From positions 1 through 13,518 of the forward strand of contig CAJUQO010000073.1 in assembly GCA_910588295.1 (NCBI GenBank): a stretch of DNA of 13,518 bases, read 5' to 3'. Positions 12,794-13,518 of this stretch are shown piece by piece. The notes below the pieces were generated by a model. That model had not been told where the DNA came from, searched no databases, and saw only the letters and a list, made by a program, of their open reading frames with translations. The stretch's first letter is position 1, and each line of letters begins with the position of its first letter. The translations under genes were made by a program, and so were the position numbers. The DNA is from an uncultured Lachnospiraceae bacterium. GTDB taxonomy: Bacteria > Bacillota > Clostridia > Lachnospirales > Lachnospiraceae.

Positions 12794-13378
12794 TGTCAAG
12801 ATTAGTTGACACATTTTCCTCAAGGATTTTGTATCCTATGCTGCTTCTTTCAGGGAATCATAGTATCGCTGCCGTTTTATCATGGGAGGAAGGCCTCCAT
12901 TAGAGGAACAGATCCTCCGGTTATTCCAATAGCTGATGAAATATCTCCAGATCAGGGTTTTCAGTTCATCCGTGCTCATCTTCTCTGTATCGTAACGGTC
13001 ATAGAGTAGTTCAGATTTCATTCTGGCCCACATGCTCTCGCAGCGGGCGTTATCATGGCATCTGCCGCCTGCACTGTTCATGCTCTGCCGTATGCCATAC
13101 TTCCGGATTACATCCCGGTAAAGCTGGCTGGTGTACTGGCTTCCCCTGTCACTGTGGATAATTGCCCCATGGATGCCCGGATATGTCTTCGCCGCGTTTT
13201 CCAGTGTCCGCGCACATAATGGAGCTTTCATATTAGTATCCATCGCCAATCCAACCACGCTGGAATCGAAGCAGTCAAAAACAGCGGAAACGTACAGCTT
13301 TCCATCGCTGGCTTTGATCTCTGTTATGTCTGTTGCACACTTGACCAGCGGCTCCTCTGACTTAAAATCACGCAATCT
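12794..13378 (-). mobile_element. IS3-family insertion sequence remnant
   Basis: The remnant contains the 3' two-thirds of the transposase gene and a probable terminal end. TGTCAAGATTAGTTGACA (12794-12811) begins with TG, has TGTCAA/TTGACA arms, and lies just outside the transposase stop, as IS3-family ends do. The other end is missing: homology stops at the junction with an integrase gene near 13378, so orfA and the start of orfB are gone. The exact left end is inferred, not proven. Confidence 0.6.
12836..13375 (-). pseudogene. IS3-family transposase OrfB, N-terminus missing
   Basis: The frame encodes 179 residues of the rve/DDE integrase core of an IS3-family OrfB. The catalytic triad is D16 in ATDITEI, D76 in IIHSDRGSQYTS and E113 in DNARCESMW. 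The C-terminal YWNNRRICSSNGGLPPM (149-165) is also typical. Full-length OrfB proteins have roughly 100 further N-terminal residues (an HTH_21-type segment), and these are absent. A TAA stands two codons before the nominal TTG start at 13375. No ribosome binding site is convincing. I therefore call it a 5'-truncated gene joined to an unrelated recombinase fragment, not an active transposase. Confidence 0.88.
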
Positions 13379-13517
13379 TTAGGACTCTTTTGTAGAGAAA
13401 CTTGGTAGAGGAACGATAGTGATTATGAGTTTCAGGTGATCTGCCCTGCAGACGTTTCATGGCAAGAAAGGCATCTGCATCCTCAAGCGTGAGGTCAGTA
13501 ACAGGCTTATTGGTGCA
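13368..13517 (-). pseudogene. tyrosine recombinase/integrase, partial, truncated
   Basis: Entering from the right edge, the minus-strand frame reads TNKPVTDLTLEDADAFLAMK, RLQGRSPETHNHYRSSTKFL and YKRVLKIA before a TGA at 13368-13370. The pattern, a 'DLTLEDADAFL' helix then 'SPETHNHYRSSxKFLYKRVL', is that of the N-terminal SAM-like core-binding domain of phage-type integrases. The catalytic domain with its Arg/His/Tyr residues should follow but is replaced by transposase sequence at the junction (about 13370-13378). The gene start lies outside the window. It is a dead 5' fragment, cut by insertion-sequence-linked rearrangement. Confidence 0.65.
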
Positions 13518-13518
13518 G

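Noticed and set aside
12676..12903. 75-codon plus-strand open frame
   Set aside because: It crosses the insertion-sequence end and runs antisense into the transposase; no ribosome binding site.

Overview
The window reads as chromosome of a gut-type Gram-positive Firmicute, most likely Clostridia and probably Lachnospiraceae. This is inferred from AGGAGG-type ribosome binding sites, sigma-A-like promoters, an AgrC/LytTR two-component pair, a UMF1 transporter and the general character of the proteins. No rRNA or tRNA gene was seen.

The left third (1-4360) is AT-rich accessory DNA, and almost everything in it is on the minus strand. From right to left it holds a DUF1294 membrane-protein gene, then the wreck of its former operon partners: a peptide deformylase pseudogene, a DUF1810 stub and an unrecognised C-terminal piece. 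Next comes an intact MNT/HEPN toxin-antitoxin pair (3185 to 2447), a dead unrecognised gene, and an intact GTG-start gene for an unrecognised 241-residue protein. After that lie a second, decayed HEPN gene that has lost its N-terminus and its MNT partner, a 48-codon reading frame overlapping its end, and a small gene broken at a run of seven G. Two sibling terminators flank the intact toxin-antitoxin pair. The region looks like an eroding defence or mobile-element island.

The middle (4361-7575) is a plus-strand signalling operon. A 512-base leader carries two sets of spaced repeats, followed by a LytTR response regulator, an AgrC-like GHKL histidine kinase overlapping it by 8 bases, and a 191-residue polar protein 26 bases further on. 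The promoter-proximal repeat pair (21-base pitch) suits LytTR autoregulation. No signal-peptide or AgrB gene is visible, so the inducing signal is unknown.

The right part (7591-12421) looks like ordinary chromosome: tex on the minus strand with a good promoter, and divergent from it a plus-strand operon of a PF00882-type zinc-dependent phospholipase C-like protein, a UMF1/Atg22-like MFS transporter and a small membrane protein. A pair of opposed terminators (12572-12668) closes this operon.

At the right end a truncated IS3-family transposase (12836-13375) is joined to the N-terminal part of a tyrosine recombinase that runs off the window. Both are incomplete at the junction, so this is a mobile-DNA scar. 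I found no convincing wholly new system. The items most worth following are the 22-base-pitch repeat array, the decayed deformylase operon, the duplicated HEPN modules and the unrecognised 241-residue protein.
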